The position numbers were made by a program, and so were the translations under genes. From the NCBI GenBank assembly GCA_963697975.1, contig OY969111.1:558001-622000 (forward strand): a stretch of DNA of 64,000 nt. Direction: 5' to 3'. A model generated the notes under the pieces. That model did not search any database and was not told the DNA's origin. It worked only from the letters and a program-made list of their open reading frames with translations. This DNA is from QHXM01 sp963697975 (GTDB lineage Bacteria > Acidobacteriota > Blastocatellia > Pyrinomonadales > Pyrinomonadaceae). Positions 9,184 to 18,737 of the stretch are shown here, one piece after another (positions within the stretch are counted from its first letter, which is position 1; every line of letters starts with the position of its first letter).

Positions 9184-9996
9184 GTGAGCATGAACGAAAC
9201 AGGAACGAGCAGCAGGATTACCCCGCGCGAAAAGCTGATGTCGCGCATCTTCCAGTGGGCGCCCTGGCTGGGCTTCTTTCTGGTCGCGCTGCCTGTGCCG
9301 TTCTATTTTCTATTAAAATACTTTTCCTCGTCGCAGGACGCCGCGCTCAACATCCTGCTGGCGATGACCTCGCTCGCCGTCGGTTCTGTTCTAGGCTTCG
9401 CCGTCACTCTTTTTCTCCTCTACTACCGTCGTCACTGGGCGCAGAAAGTGCGCGACCGCGTGGGCGCAGATGGCGTGACGGCGGAAGAACTGCCATGGTT
9501 CACGTCGGAACTGACAACCACCGAACGACAGGCGCTCAAAGAGATCGAAGCGAAAAATCCTCTGCTGGCCGATGCCTACCGCGAGACGCTGGCATCACGC
9601 ATCACGGCCACGCGCGTCGTCGCCAATGCCAAGCGTGAACTGCTTCTCGTCGAGCGACGACAGAACCGCACCGCCTACATTCAGGGCGCAGACACGACCA
9701 GCTTGCAGGCAGAGTTGCGTGCAGACCGCGAGCGGCTTGAACAGGTGAAGCTCGAAGGCTCGGAGCGACGCGCCGAAGCCGAGACCCGCTTGCAAATGAT
9801 CGAAGCGGCGTCGAGTCGTGGCGCGACATGGGACGAAACGAACATCGCCCTTCATCGCCTGAGCGCGTCGCGTGACCAGATTCCCCTGGCCCTCGAATCA
9901 GCGCGTCTTGAACAGGAAGCGCGTGAAGAGACAGATAAAGCCTTACGAGACGCGGAGACTGAGCGACGCGGAGACACGGCGACCAAAAGCTCCTGA
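9184..9996 (+). CDS. membrane protein with two TM helices and a coiled-coil tail
   Basis: About 270 residues. Two transmembrane segments near the N-terminus (APWLGFFLVALPVPFYFLL and a second around MTSLAVGSVLGFAVTLFLLYY) are followed by a long, highly charged cytoplasmic region with heptad-like helices (LQAELRADRERLEQVKLEGSERR). A GTG at 9184, or the ATG at 9190, follows GGAGAAA; an in-frame start at 9112 has no ribosome site. No family is recognised. The gene stands alone. Confidence 0.75.
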   Translation: MSMNETGTSSRITPREKLMSRIFQWAPWLGFFLVALPVPFYFLLKYFSSSQDAALNILLAMTSLAVGSVLGFAVTLFLLYYRRHWAQKVRDRVGADGVTAEELPWFTSELTTTERQALKEIEAKNPLLADAYRETLASRITATRVVANAKRELLLVERRQNRTAYIQGADTTSLQAELRADRERLEQVKLEGSERRAEAETRLQMIEAASSRGATWDETNIALHRLSASRDQIPLALESARLEQEAREETDKALRDAETERRGDTATKSS

Positions 9997-10040
9997 CATT
10001 AAGCTGCAAGCAACGGTATAGCTATTCGCCACGTCTGGAC

Positions 10041-10910
10041 TCATCCCGTCATCGTCCTTAAACGATAAACTCCAACTTCGAGACGCTCGGCATAGCCTTC
10101 TGCGACGAGGGCGCGGTTGCCGAGTCCGGCGTCCACACGAGACAGCCCTGTGACTCTGGCAAGCTCGCCGCGTGTGGTCATGCCCGCTCCATCCAGAAAG
10201 GCGCGGGCTATTTCGCGCAGGGCGTCTTCGCGCTTCACCTTCTTCGATAGCTCCTGAGCGAAGCGTCCTTCGGCCAGCGTCCAGATGTACGTGAACCAGG
10301 GTTCATAGACCACCTCGCCCGGAACGACCTTCATCGCTCGTTGCAGTTCATCCATCGCGCGTGTGAAGCGCGCGCGATCCGTTATGCCTGAAGTCTCGCG
10401 CAAATCCGAGGTCGCCATCTCCCATTCTCGTCGCAGAACTTTCAAGACGGCGCGAGCATCTGCCGAAAACGTTTCACTCTCTTTTCTGCGCGGCACTCCC
10501 CACACGGCGTTGAAATGAGGAACCAGCCGGGGCGCGATGAATGTGGCGCGCCCCTTGGCGAGTTTCGCGTAATAGACGCGGCCACGCCGCATCACTTCGT
10601 CCTTGATTCTCCACGTCAAACTGCTCTCCGGGTCTTTCTGCACGTTGCGCGGCATGTGTGCGTCGCGCCTGCCGCAGACGGCCACGTAGAGCGACGGGCC
10701 GGGGCGACGCGCATCCGTCATCGCCGCGCAGAATCCCACCGCTTCAATCAATTTTTCCGCATCAATTGCGTCTTCGACTCGCCGCTCCTCTTCGCGCCGC
10801 CACAGGCGATCACGGAAGGCTTCGACCTCTTCGGGTAAAGAATTATCCATGCTCATGGCTGATTGCTGCCCCTGACCGATTCTTTCAGCTTGATTGATTG
10901 ATGCCTTCAT
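10041..10910 (-). CDS. AlkZ-related winged-helix protein (DNA glycosylase-like)
   Basis: 289 residues resembling AlkZ/YcaQ-related proteins: an N-terminal region with GFCAAMTDARRPGPSLYVAVCGRRD, a central segment (VYYAKLAKGRATFIAPRLVPHFNAVWG), and a C-terminal winged-helix block (TTRGELARVTGLSRVDAGLGNRAL). AlkZ proteins excise bulky N-alkylated bases and unhook interstrand crosslinks; this relative lacks an obvious QxQ catalytic motif, so activity is not claimed. Codons near MSMDNSLPEE could be the true start. No operon partners. Confidence 0.65.
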   Translation of the reverse strand: MKASINQAERIGQGQQSAMSMDNSLPEEVEAFRDRLWRREEERRVEDAIDAEKLIEAVGFCAAMTDARRPGPSLYVAVCGRRDAHMPRNVQKDPESSLTWRIKDEVMRRGRVYYAKLAKGRATFIAPRLVPHFNAVWGVPRRKESETFSADARAVLKVLRREWEMATSDLRETSGITDRARFTRAMDELQRAMKVVPGEVVYEPWFTYIWTLAEGRFAQELSKKVKREDALREIARAFLDGAGMTTRGELARVTGLSRVDAGLGNRALVAEGYAERLEVGVYRLRTMTG

Positions 10911-11102
10911 TCTGACTGATCGTGCGCGCTCGGTTTCACCCCCGACACTCCAAAAACCACGAAAACCCTAGCAAAAACTCACATCGGCCTCCGCCAGCAT
11001 GTGTGGCACGGCGGCTGCACAGAGGAAACGCGGACAGTGGTGTGTTGACCACGCCGATCAAGCCGGACGAATTCAAATCCTGTCGAGGATGATGACCTTT
11101 AG

Positions 11103-13019
11103 ATGAAACCCACTCAGCGTTCCCCCATCGTCGCATGGCTCGTGACCATCTCGCTACTTTTTTCTATGGCAGCGGGAATCATGGTCAGCAGCAAAGCCTA
11201 TGCGCAAACCGGCTTGAGAAAAGGCGACAAAGTAGCCCCGGACCTACGCAGGAAGGCGAGAGAATCCCTGCTCAACCCGCGCGTCACGGTCATCATGCGC
11301 GCCAAAAATACCTCGGACGCCACGCTCGACGCCGCTATCAAAAACAATGGCGGAACAATCAAACGCAAATACACGAATATAGGCTTTCGCACCGTCGAAT
11401 TGCCTGCTTCCGTTGTTGAAACCTTAGCTAATCGCACAGACATTGATTACGTTTCATTAGACAAAGAGATTCAGCCGTTCGGCCACGTCACGCTCACTTC
11501 CGGGACGGACAGTGCGCGCACCGTCATGTCCGGCAGCATGTCGCTCGATGGCACGGGTATCGGCATCGCCGTTGTCGATTCCGGCATTGACCCCAACCAT
11601 CAAGCATTCAAGGATGCGGCGGGCGTCTCGCGCATCACAGTCAATCAGGATTTTACGGGCGAGAATCGCACGGACGATCCTTACGGGCACGGCACGCATG
11701 TCGCCTCTATCGCCGCCGGTAATGGAAGCGTCGCGCAGGGCGCATACGCTGGCGTCGCTCCCAACGCCAAACTCATTAATCTCCGCGTGCTGAACTCGAA
11801 GGGCGTGGGCACGGTTTCAGGTCTGCTCGCCGCTCTCGATTGGTTGTACGCTAATTACGCCGCCAAGAACATTCGCGTCGTCAACATGAGCATCGGGATG
11901 ACAGCCGTTGAATCCTACACGGACGACCCCATCTGTCTGGCTGTCCGCCGTCTCGTTGATGCCGGTGTCGTCGTCCTCGCCGCCGCCGGGAACAACGGCA
12001 AAAACGCCCTGGGACAAAAACTCTACGGGCAGATTCATTCGCCCGGCAACGAGCCTTCGGCGATTACCGTCGGCGCGACCAACACCTACGGAACGGACAG
12101 CCGCGTTGACGACACTATCGCAACCTACAGTTCGCGCGGACCGACGCGCAGTTCATGGACGGATACACAGGGTGCCCAGCATTACGACAATCTAATCAAG
12201 CCAGACATCGCCGCGCCCGGCAATAAAATCATCGCTGCCGAGTCTCCAAACAACCTTCTCGTCAAAAACACTCCGTCGCTTGACGCAGGCGTCAGTTCAA
12301 TCGCTAACCGCAGGATGATGACCATGAGCGGTACGTCAATGGCGACGCCCGTCGCCGCTGGCGCGGTGGCCCTGCTGCTTCAGGCCAACCCGTCGCTCAA
12401 GCCGAATCTGGTTAAAACCATCCTGATGTACACGGCGCAGCAGCTTCGCGGCTTCAACACCTTCGAGCAGGGCGCAGGCCAGCTTAATCTTGATGGCGCT
12501 GTGCGGCTGGCAAAACTCGTCCGCACGGACTTGTCCAATTCGACTCCGGTAAATTCGCCGCTCTTAACCGCTCTCCCCCCTACACCGACGACCACGATCT
12601 CTCTTCACCAGTTCACATGGTCTCAGGGAATCGTGCTTGACCACGCTTACGCTTCGGGCACGAATCTCATCACCAAGTATCAGAAGGTCTATGGCACGGG
12701 CATCCTGCTGGGCGACGCGACCACGCTGAGCAACGGCGTGTTGATTGCCGATTTAACGAAGGTGTCGGGCGGCGTTCTCATCGGGGATAACATCCTGACC
12801 AGCGATGGTGTCCTGATTGGCGACGGCACATTCTTCTGCGCTAACGGAGTCCTGGTTGGCGACGGCGTGCTGGTGGGTGATGGCGTCCTGATCGGCGACG
12901 GCGTGCTGATAGGCGATGGTGTCCTCATAGGCGATGGCGTGCTGATAGGCGATTCCGCGCCGCGAATCAAAGGCGATAAGACCTCATCCATGCCTGTAGT
13001 TGTAGATTCAGGCAGATAA
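11103..13019 (+). CDS. secreted subtilisin-like serine protease (S8) with hexapeptide-repeat tail
   Basis: 638 residues: a signal peptide ending SKAYAQ, an inhibitor-I9-like propeptide (about 40-125) and a subtilase domain with the full triad: Asp in VVDSGID (near 158), His in GHGTHVAS (near 198) and Ser in GTSMATPVAA (near 411). After about residue 480 comes an unusual tail of GVLIGD/GVLVGD units, six of them in perfect tandem (12846-12953). Such tails occur on S8 proteases of Acidobacteria and some other phyla; their role is unknown, and a small beta-solenoid is plausible. Probably an exported, self-processing protease. Confidence 0.93.
   Translation: MKPTQRSPIVAWLVTISLLFSMAAGIMVSSKAYAQTGLRKGDKVAPDLRRKARESLLNPRVTVIMRAKNTSDATLDAAIKNNGGTIKRKYTNIGFRTVELPASVVETLANRTDIDYVSLDKEIQPFGHVTLTSGTDSARTVMSGSMSLDGTGIGIAVVDSGIDPNHQAFKDAAGVSRITVNQDFTGENRTDDPYGHGTHVASIAAGNGSVAQGAYAGVAPNAKLINLRVLNSKGVGTVSGLLAALDWLYANYAAKNIRVVNMSIGMTAVESYTDDPICLAVRRLVDAGVVVLAAAGNNGKNALGQKLYGQIHSPGNEPSAITVGATNTYGTDSRVDDTIATYSSRGPTRSSWTDTQGAQHYDNLIKPDIAAPGNKIIAAESPNNLLVKNTPSLDAGVSSIANRRMMTMSGTSMATPVAAGAVALLLQANPSLKPNLVKTILMYTAQQLRGFNTFEQGAGQLNLDGAVRLAKLVRTDLSNSTPVNSPLLTALPPTPTTTISLHQFTWSQGIVLDHAYASGTNLITKYQKVYGTGILLGDATTLSNGVLIADLTKVSGGVLIGDNILTSDGVLIGDGTFFCANGVLVGDGVLVGDGVLIGDGVLIGDGVLIGDGVLIGDSAPRIKGDKTSSMPVVVDSGR
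12846..12953 (+). repeat. six tandem 18-bp coding repeats (GVLIGD)
   Basis: Six consecutive 18-bp units encode GVL(V/I)GD. Third positions vary (gtc/gtg, ctg/ctc, gac/gat), so the amino-acid repeat is kept while the DNA diverges. This indicates selection on the peptide rather than recent slippage. Looser copies extend back to about 12690. Confidence 0.9.
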
Positions 13020-13087
13020 TTACCAACCGAACATCTCTCTCGTCCCATTCTTTGAGCGCGCATCGAACGATTTGGCGCTGATAGACT

Positions 13088-14032
13088 ATGAGACCTCACA
13101 CTATGCCAACTCATACGAACACGAAACTGAAAGCATCCGACGCGGAGATGGCTGCGATTATTAACAACAACCCCACCACAGCGTCCCTTTATACAAGGGT
13201 CGAATCGCTGACCGATGCGCACAAAGCGGAAGTTCTGGCATTCCTTGCCGAGCGTCCGCTTCACACTGTTTATCTCTCGGGTTTCATTCTGGACAACGGC
13301 GTCGTCAGTCTCTTAAATCGCGGTTCGTTCTACGGCTACCGCAATAGCAGTGGTCGGCTTGAGGGCGTCGCTCTCATCGGCCATGCCACCTTGTTTGAGA
13401 TTCGCTCCGGTGAAGCTCTGGCAGCCTTTGTCAGTCTCGCTCAAAACTCTCCTCGCGTACACGTGCTGATGGGCGAGTTAGAGAACGTTGAGCATTTCTG
13501 GAATCTTTACAGCGACGGCGGGCGAGCGCCGCGCTTGATGTGCCGCGAGTTGTTATTCGAGCAGAGATTCCCTGTCAAAGTGGAAAAGCCTGTGCCGAGA
13601 TTGCGCCGTGCCACACTCCGCGATCTTGAGATGCTGCTGCCCATTCATGCCGCGATGACCTGCGAGGAGACCGGCGTCAACCCGATGGAGAAAGACCCCA
13701 TCGGCTTTCGCCTTCGCGCTGCGCGTCGTATAGAGCAGGGCAGGATATGGGTGCTGATGGAGAATGGCCGCCTGATCTTCAAGGCAGACATCGTGGCGGA
13801 CACGCCGGAAGTAATTTACATGGAAGGCGTCTATGTCGCCCCGGAGGATCGCGGGCAGGGCATCGGGCGGCGCTGTCTTTCACAATTGACCCGGAATCTT
13901 CTCGCACGCACAAAGCTTGTCTCCCTGCTGGTCAACGAAGAGAACGAGGGGGCTTCAGAATTTTATCTGAAGTCGGGCTTCAAGCTGCGCGCCCGCTACG
14001 ATACGATCTTTCTACAGCAAGCCTCCGCTTGA
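13088..14032 (+). CDS. GNAT-family N-acetyltransferase with N-terminal DUF4081-like domain
   Basis: 314 residues. The N-terminal half (about 40-170: LAFLAERPLHTVYLSGFI, GVALIGHATLFEIRS) matches the domain often fused to GNAT folds. The C-terminal half is a GNAT domain with the acetyl-CoA loop VYVAPEDRGQGIGRRCL (Q/RxxGxG/A type) and the terminal NEENEGASEFYLKSGFK helix. The substrate is unknown. No clear ribosome site precedes 13088; an ATG five codons in is possible. Confidence 0.85.
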   Translation: MRPHTMPTHTNTKLKASDAEMAAIINNNPTTASLYTRVESLTDAHKAEVLAFLAERPLHTVYLSGFILDNGVVSLLNRGSFYGYRNSSGRLEGVALIGHATLFEIRSGEALAAFVSLAQNSPRVHVLMGELENVEHFWNLYSDGGRAPRLMCRELLFEQRFPVKVEKPVPRLRRATLRDLEMLLPIHAAMTCEETGVNPMEKDPIGFRLRAARRIEQGRIWVLMENGRLIFKADIVADTPEVIYMEGVYVAPEDRGQGIGRRCLSQLTRNLLARTKLVSLLVNEENEGASEFYLKSGFKLRARYDTIFLQQASA

Positions 14033-14054
14033 AAGCTCTCCCGTCAAGCAGAAC

Positions 14055-14125
14055 TAACCACAAAGGCACAAAGACACTAAGATGGACTCAGGCTTCTCTT
14101 TTGTCTCTTTGTGCCTTTGTGGTTT
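14055..14125. repeat. palindromic repeat, CACAAAGGCACAAAGA family
   Basis: Arms 14055-14077 and 14103-14125 are inverted repeats with one mismatch in about 22 bp, made of CACAAAG-like 8-bp units. It lies between the convergent GNAT and phosphatase genes and may act as a terminator, although no long T-run follows. Confidence 0.75.
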
Positions 14126-14140
14126 ATTTCTATCAGCCAA

Positions 14141-15430
14141 TCAAGCTAAGCCGAGGACCAGATAAGTCGTATCGTCTTTGGCCGGAGCGCCGATGCGGAA
14201 GCGGTCAAGGTCTTCAAAGAAGGTTTGCCCGATCTGCTCTACATCTACGGCGCTGAGGCGCGCGTGGGCAGCAGCCAGTGCCTTCTCTTCAAAAGTTTCG
14301 CCAGCCGTGTTTTCCGCCTCCGTCACCCCGTCGCTGAAGACCGCGAGGCGCTCACCCTTTTTGAACGTAACTTCTCCGACACTGTAGCTATTGTCAGGCA
14401 GAGGAAGTCCGATGAGCTTGCCGCTAACCTCGAACGTTCTTTCAGCTTCGGTTTGAGCATTCAACCAGATTGGCGGCACATGTCCCGCGTTGATGTAGCG
14501 CAGCCGCTCACGTTCGGGCGAGAGCAAGCCGAGGAAGAGTGTGGCAAAAGTTCCAAGCGGCGCGACAGCCGCGACGCGCGCATCCAACTCTGTGGCGAGG
14601 CGAGCCAGATTGCTTTCGGCTCTGACCAGAGCGCGCAACTCGGTTTGCAGCGTCGTCATCAAGAGAGCCGCCCCGATTCCCTTCCCACTCACGTCCGCAA
14701 CCCAGAACGCGCACTCACCCGACGGAAGCATTAACACGTCATAGGCGTCGCCGCCGACATCGTAACAGGATTGACTGATGCCCCAGGCGGAGAAAGGCCG
14801 GGGCAAGTTGATCTTTCCGGGCGGCGGAAGCAGCCGCGCCTGAATTTTTCGCGCCAGTCCAAGCTCGGTTGAGATTAACTGTGAGCGAAAAGCTTCCTGA
14901 GCCAATTGCTCACGCTCGACAGCGACCGCCGCCAGTGCCGCAAAAGATTCAAGGTAGGAAAGGTCTGCGTCGGAGAATCCTGCTTCGGGTCTGTTGATGG
15001 CCTGAAGCGAACCCATCAGCGTGCCTTCAGGATTTCTGAGTGGAACGCAGAGCATGTTGCTGGTGATAAACCCGGTGCGCTTGTCTGTCGAGGGATCAAA
15101 GCGTGGGTCAGAGCCGACATCGTTAATCAGCACGCTCTCTCCGGTTTCCGCAACGTAGCCCGCCACGCCGACGCCTTTCTCCAGGACAATCTCTACATGC
15201 TGAGAGCCGCTCATCTGCCGCGCGTGTAGTTTCCCTGTGCGCCGGTCATTCAAAAAAGCGGTCGCTCGTTCGCAATTGAGTTGGGTCTTGATAAGCGTGA
15301 GGATGGCCTGCAAGATATCGTCCAGCCCGCAGGCGCGCGTGAGAGCCTCGCTCGCCACGACCAGCGCCTCCAATCGCTGAAGCCGCAGGTCATCGGGCAA
15401 ATTGCTGAGAATCGCTGTTGTGCTGACCAA
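14141..15430 (-). CDS. GAF-domain PP2C/SpoIIE-type serine phosphatase (RsbU-like)
   Basis: A GAF sensor domain (about residues 25-165: LDDILQAILTLIKTQLNCERATAFL, NMLCVPLRNPEGTLMGSLQAINR) is linked to a SpoIIE phosphatase domain (about 200-425) with metal-binding DVGGDAYD, WVADVSGKGIGAALLM and LAVFSDGVTEAEN. Such proteins dephosphorylate anti-anti-sigma factors in partner-switching stress or envelope responses. A TTG at 15430, six bases after AAGGAG, is preferred; the frame stays open to 15484. No partner kinase or STAS gene is adjacent. Confidence 0.9.
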   Translation of the reverse strand: MVSTTAILSNLPDDLRLQRLEALVVASEALTRACGLDDILQAILTLIKTQLNCERATAFLNDRRTGKLHARQMSGSQHVEIVLEKGVGVAGYVAETGESVLINDVGSDPRFDPSTDKRTGFITSNMLCVPLRNPEGTLMGSLQAINRPEAGFSDADLSYLESFAALAAVAVEREQLAQEAFRSQLISTELGLARKIQARLLPPPGKINLPRPFSAWGISQSCYDVGGDAYDVLMLPSGECAFWVADVSGKGIGAALLMTTLQTELRALVRAESNLARLATELDARVAAVAPLGTFATLFLGLLSPERERLRYINAGHVPPIWLNAQTEAERTFEVSGKLIGLPLPDNSYSVGEVTFKKGERLAVFSDGVTEAENTAGETFEEKALAAAHARLSAVDVEQIGQTFFEDLDRFRIGAPAKDDTTYLVLGLA

Positions 15431-15540
15431 CCATTTCTCCTTCCGCAACGGCGGCGCTGATTCGGAGAATCCTAGCATTCTCACAGCCCATCAGTGAATA
15501 AACAGTTAACCGATTTCAAGCCCCGTTAGGCGCGAATGAA

Positions 15541-15570
15541 AATAGCCCAGCAATAAATTGCTGGGCTATT
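15541..15570 (-). terminator. rho-independent terminator
   Basis: A 13-bp perfect stem (AATAGCCCAGCAA with its inverse) and a 4-base loop, followed on the minus strand by a weak T-rich tail. It lies downstream of the glycine-zipper gene (minus strand). Confidence 0.75.
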
Positions 15571-15620
15571 TTCAACCGTCCCTGATGGGACTCCCTGAGC
15601 TATGTTACCTGCTCACGGTG

Positions 15621-17177
15621 TTATCTAGGCCCGGAGGCGCGCAGCGTCACTTCCGTTCCGCTCAGCAATTCAAGGTCGTCTTTGCCTTGAACATAGACTG
15701 AGCCTGCGCCCGCGCCCGCGCCGATGATTGCGCCGATGGCTGCGCCCTTGCCGCCACCCGCAATCGCGCCGATGATCGCTCCGACAGCTCCGCCAATACC
15801 TGCGCGCTGGGCTGTCGTGGTCGTGCGATTATTGTCCCTGACAGAACCCTCGTTATCGACGCGGACGGTGTCGCCGTTGGCCGTCCGTATCGCTTCGGTG
15901 ATTCCGGCGAATCTGGACGTTGTACCGTTGCGCAAAGTGATGCTCTCGAAATTGAGAATCATCTCTGAGCGCCCGGTGATGCGTCCTGAACGACTGACGC
16001 CCGTGACATAGCCGTTGATGGTTGCTCCATCATACTGCGATGGCGAGCGCACAGTCATCGTGAAGCGATCATTCTCACGCGTGTCCCGCGTCGTCAGATC
16101 GTTATTGAGCGTGGCGGTAAGCTGTGTGCCGTCCGGGACGACGAAATCTCCGTTTGTCGAGATTGTGCCCGTGCCGGAATATCCCGGTCCGCTGTTGTAA
16201 ACGTCAAGCTGAGCAACCTCCGAAGTCTTGTCGTAGAGGCTGACAACCGTGACCGGCGTGGTCAGGTTGATGTCCGAGATGCGACGCGTGACGCGAAGCC
16301 GCCGACCGCCTTCAATCGGATCAAAGGTCACGCTGAAGTCGCTGTTCCTGTCTCCGGTCGAAGAGACCGTCAATTGATCGCCGACGAGTGTCGTGCGGAC
16401 ACGTACCGTCTGACCATTAGCGCCTGTCTCAACACGCTCGGTTCCGTCGGCGTCGAAAGTAAACTGCCCGGAGCGCGAAGAGGCGATGGTGACACTGCGC
16501 CCGCGACGGTCTATGGCCAGCGCGGTCGGAGATTCCAGACGAGCCGTCAACGAATCAAGCGTCCTCTGACGGTTTCTGTAAGGCAGAGTGCGCGTCGCGG
16601 TGTTGGCGATAGCACGCGCATCGTCGCTGCGTGTCGCGTCCAGACGATAAGTGCCCGTCAAACGATTCGCGCCATTATTGACCGGCGGATAATTGTTGTT
16701 TGGATAGTTACTGGTCGGATTGTTCCTTTCGTCCCAGCGCTGTGAAACGCCGTAGATGCGCGACAGCTCATTCAAGTCCACACGCAGACTCGCCCAGTCG
16801 CTTTCAGGGCGCGCGCCCAAACGATTGCGCCGCATGAAACGGTCTATTAAAGCTGCCTGATTAAGCACGTTCTGCACGTCTGCGGTAACATCCTGTCGGC
16901 TGTTGAAACGATCCCGCAACTGATTCGTCGCGCTTTCAAAGTCTGCCACAAGCCGGTTGATGTCATCCTCTGCGTTCGTGCTGTTGATGCGGCTGCGATC
17001 AAGCGAAGCATCCAGACTGGCGCGGAAAACGTCCGTCCGATTCTCTATGCGGCGAATCAACTGCCGCACTTGCTGGTTGTTCACCCGCGTCGTGGTTATC
17101 TGTGCCTGCGCCGTCATCCCTAAAGAGGCGAACGCAAGCATCAGTGCCACGCTAAAAATTCTTCTAATTCGATTCAT
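15621..17177 (-). CDS. secreted protein with C-terminal glycine zipper
   Basis: About 518 residues: a signal peptide ending MTAQAQ, a helical Arg/Asn/Asp-rich region (about 20-150), a middle part of beta-rich repeats, and a glycine-zipper segment near the C-terminus (GGAVGAIIGAIAGGGKGAAIGAIIGAGAGAG), then a charged tail. Glycine zippers insert in or pack against membranes. The ATG at 17177 is chosen because GGAGG precedes it and the signal peptide starts there. Function unknown; likely envelope-associated. Confidence 0.85.
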   Translation of the reverse strand: MNRIRRIFSVALMLAFASLGMTAQAQITTTRVNNQQVRQLIRRIENRTDVFRASLDASLDRSRINSTNAEDDINRLVADFESATNQLRDRFNSRQDVTADVQNVLNQAALIDRFMRRNRLGARPESDWASLRVDLNELSRIYGVSQRWDERNNPTSNYPNNNYPPVNNGANRLTGTYRLDATRSDDARAIANTATRTLPYRNRQRTLDSLTARLESPTALAIDRRGRSVTIASSRSGQFTFDADGTERVETGANGQTVRVRTTLVGDQLTVSSTGDRNSDFSVTFDPIEGGRRLRVTRRISDINLTTPVTVVSLYDKTSEVAQLDVYNSGPGYSGTGTISTNGDFVVPDGTQLTATLNNDLTTRDTRENDRFTMTVRSPSQYDGATINGYVTGVSRSGRITGRSEMILNFESITLRNGTTSRFAGITEAIRTANGDTVRVDNEGSVRDNNRTTTTAQRAGIGGAVGAIIGAIAGGGKGAAIGAIIGAGAGAGSVYVQGKDDLELLSGTEVTLRASGPR

Positions 17178-17520
17178 CACCCATTCCTCCACTTTCAATT
17201 GTTAACTACTCAGTATCATCAAACATCGCACCCGGCGCGAGTCTTTTCCAGACGCTCGCTCCCGATTACTGTCTCAAAGGGGAAAGGGGGAAATTTCTAC
17301 GAACCACCGAGAAGAGTAAATGAGGAGAGGCGGTTACTGCGTTCTTCAGCGAGAGTTAATATTCGTGCCTTCTCTTCCGGCCTCAACAGGACGGAAGCTA
17401 AATTTCAAGTACACGAAGAGGGAACGCTGGCATGATACCACGCCCGCGCATGGGAGACCAACTCGCCTAGTCTGATGTCAGATAAAGACTGGCGGGTTGC
17501 CGCGCAAAGATATTGCGCGT
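17178..17520. other. intergenic region, nothing identified
   Basis: About 340 bp between two minus-strand secreted-protein genes. Small open frames on the plus strand show no coding features. A short inverted repeat (GCGCAA/TTGCGC, 17503-17519) follows the end of the next gene but lacks a T-run. Confidence 0.4.
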
Positions 17521-18009
17521 TTATTGAATTTTTTGCATGGTCACGGTGGTCATCGGATCACCGCCGCCCGTCCGGTTGTAAGAGACCCAGTAGCCCGCGC
17601 CCGGGTAACGCACCATCTTATGCATTGCCCCATCAGGCTTGGCTTCGATGTCTGTTCCGAGCACGATCTTCGGCAGCGGTGCGCCGCTCTTATCGCCAAC
17701 GTAGTTGACGGAGAGAGCCATCACCTTCCCTTTGGTGTAGAAAACCTGCGCCGATTCCGTGTCAGAAAAAACAAAGAAGTCTTGAACGTCGCCCTTATCC
17801 GTCGGGTCGCCGAGTTTCTTACGCACCTCGGTTGCTTCCATGCCGAGCCGCACGCCCTTGTATTCACTATATAACGGCTTGTCTTCTTTCTTATCGCCAA
17901 CGACATTCTGCGCGTGGACGCTGAGTGCCCCTCCCAGATTCGCTGCCGCAAAGATCACGAAAACGAACATCGAGGGGAGAATGACAAACCGTCTGGAGGT
18001 GGGGGACAT
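17521..18009 (-). CDS. small exported protein, BamE/SmpA-like pattern
   Basis: 162 residues with a signal peptide (to about SVHAQ). The segment YKGVRLGMEATEVRKKLGDPTDKG followed by FFVFSDTESAQVFYTKGKV has the G-M-xx-x-EV-xxx-LGxPT pattern of small SmpA/OmlA-type domains. No lipobox is seen. The ATG at 18009 has a strong AAGGAGG site; the frame remains open upstream. The family link is tentative and the function unknown. Confidence 0.8.
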   Translation of the reverse strand: MSPTSRRFVILPSMFVFVIFAAANLGGALSVHAQNVVGDKKEDKPLYSEYKGVRLGMEATEVRKKLGDPTDKGDVQDFFVFSDTESAQVFYTKGKVMALSVNYVGDKSGAPLPKIVLGTDIEAKPDGAMHKMVRYPGAGYWVSYNRTGGGDPMTTVTMQKIQ

Positions 18010-18218
18010 GATAGATTCCTCCTTCTTGAACCAATCATTCCTCTTGAAAATAACAAGAGGCCATATTTTAGTCACAAAGAAGGCTCGGATACAATATCCA
18101 ATTTGTCGTCCGGCAATCAATTTTTTGGCTGGAATGGCTGCCGCTGCCCTTTTCTCCGGCCCATCCCGGCCCCCCAGCTATGCTATGCTTTCGGATTAAA
18201 CGGGAGGAAAGATGCTTT

Positions 18219-18656
18219 ATGGGCACTGAAGACGCGAAAGCCACCATCCATTTCGCCGGGGACGACCTCTTTGTTGGCATCAGCCCGAGCGGGCACGCGC
18301 AGGCGCTCGACACGAATCACGAGCGCGCGAGCGCGGCCACGCCCGTCGAGTTGCTGCTGATTGCACTCGGTAGCTGCACGGCGGTGGATGTCATCAACAT
18401 CCTCAAAAAGAAGCGTGAAGTAGTGACGGCTTATCGCGTCGAGGTTCGCGGCGAGCGGCGAAGTGAGCACCCGCGCCATTTCACACGAATGGAGGTCCGC
18501 CACATCGTGCGCGGGCGCAACGTGTCTGAGAAAGCGCTCGCGCAGGCCATTGAGCTTTCCGAGACTAAGTATTGCAGCGTCGCCGCCACCTTCCGGCCAA
18601 CCGTCGAGATCATCTCAAGCTACGAGATTATCGAAGAGGACGGCTCTGGTAGTTAA
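18219..18656 (+). CDS. OsmC-family peroxiredoxin-like protein
   Basis: 145 residues with the OsmC/Ohr fold pattern: ATPVELLLIALGSCTAVDVINILKKKR carries the first redox cysteine and ETKYCSVAATFRPTVEI the second. Both catalytic Cys are present. OsmC proteins reduce organic hydroperoxides; this shorter type resembles the YhfA branch, whose substrate is less clear. The ATG at 18219 follows GGGAGGAAA at about 10 bp; the frame opens at 18180 without a better site. Single gene. Confidence 0.88.
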   Translation: MGTEDAKATIHFAGDDLFVGISPSGHAQALDTNHERASAATPVELLLIALGSCTAVDVINILKKKREVVTAYRVEVRGERRSEHPRHFTRMEVRHIVRGRNVSEKALAQAIELSETKYCSVAATFRPTVEIISSYEIIEEDGSGS

Positions 18657-18737
18657 TTAATCCCATTCAAGTTTTTGCGCGCAAACGCGATAATAGCAGG
18701 AGACTCTATTTTGACTGTGTCAAAATTTTAAGGGGCT

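Noticed and set aside
11060..11090. TTCAAATCC motif resembling a tRNA T-arm
   Set aside because: No acceptor stem or anticodon arm could be formed around it on either strand.
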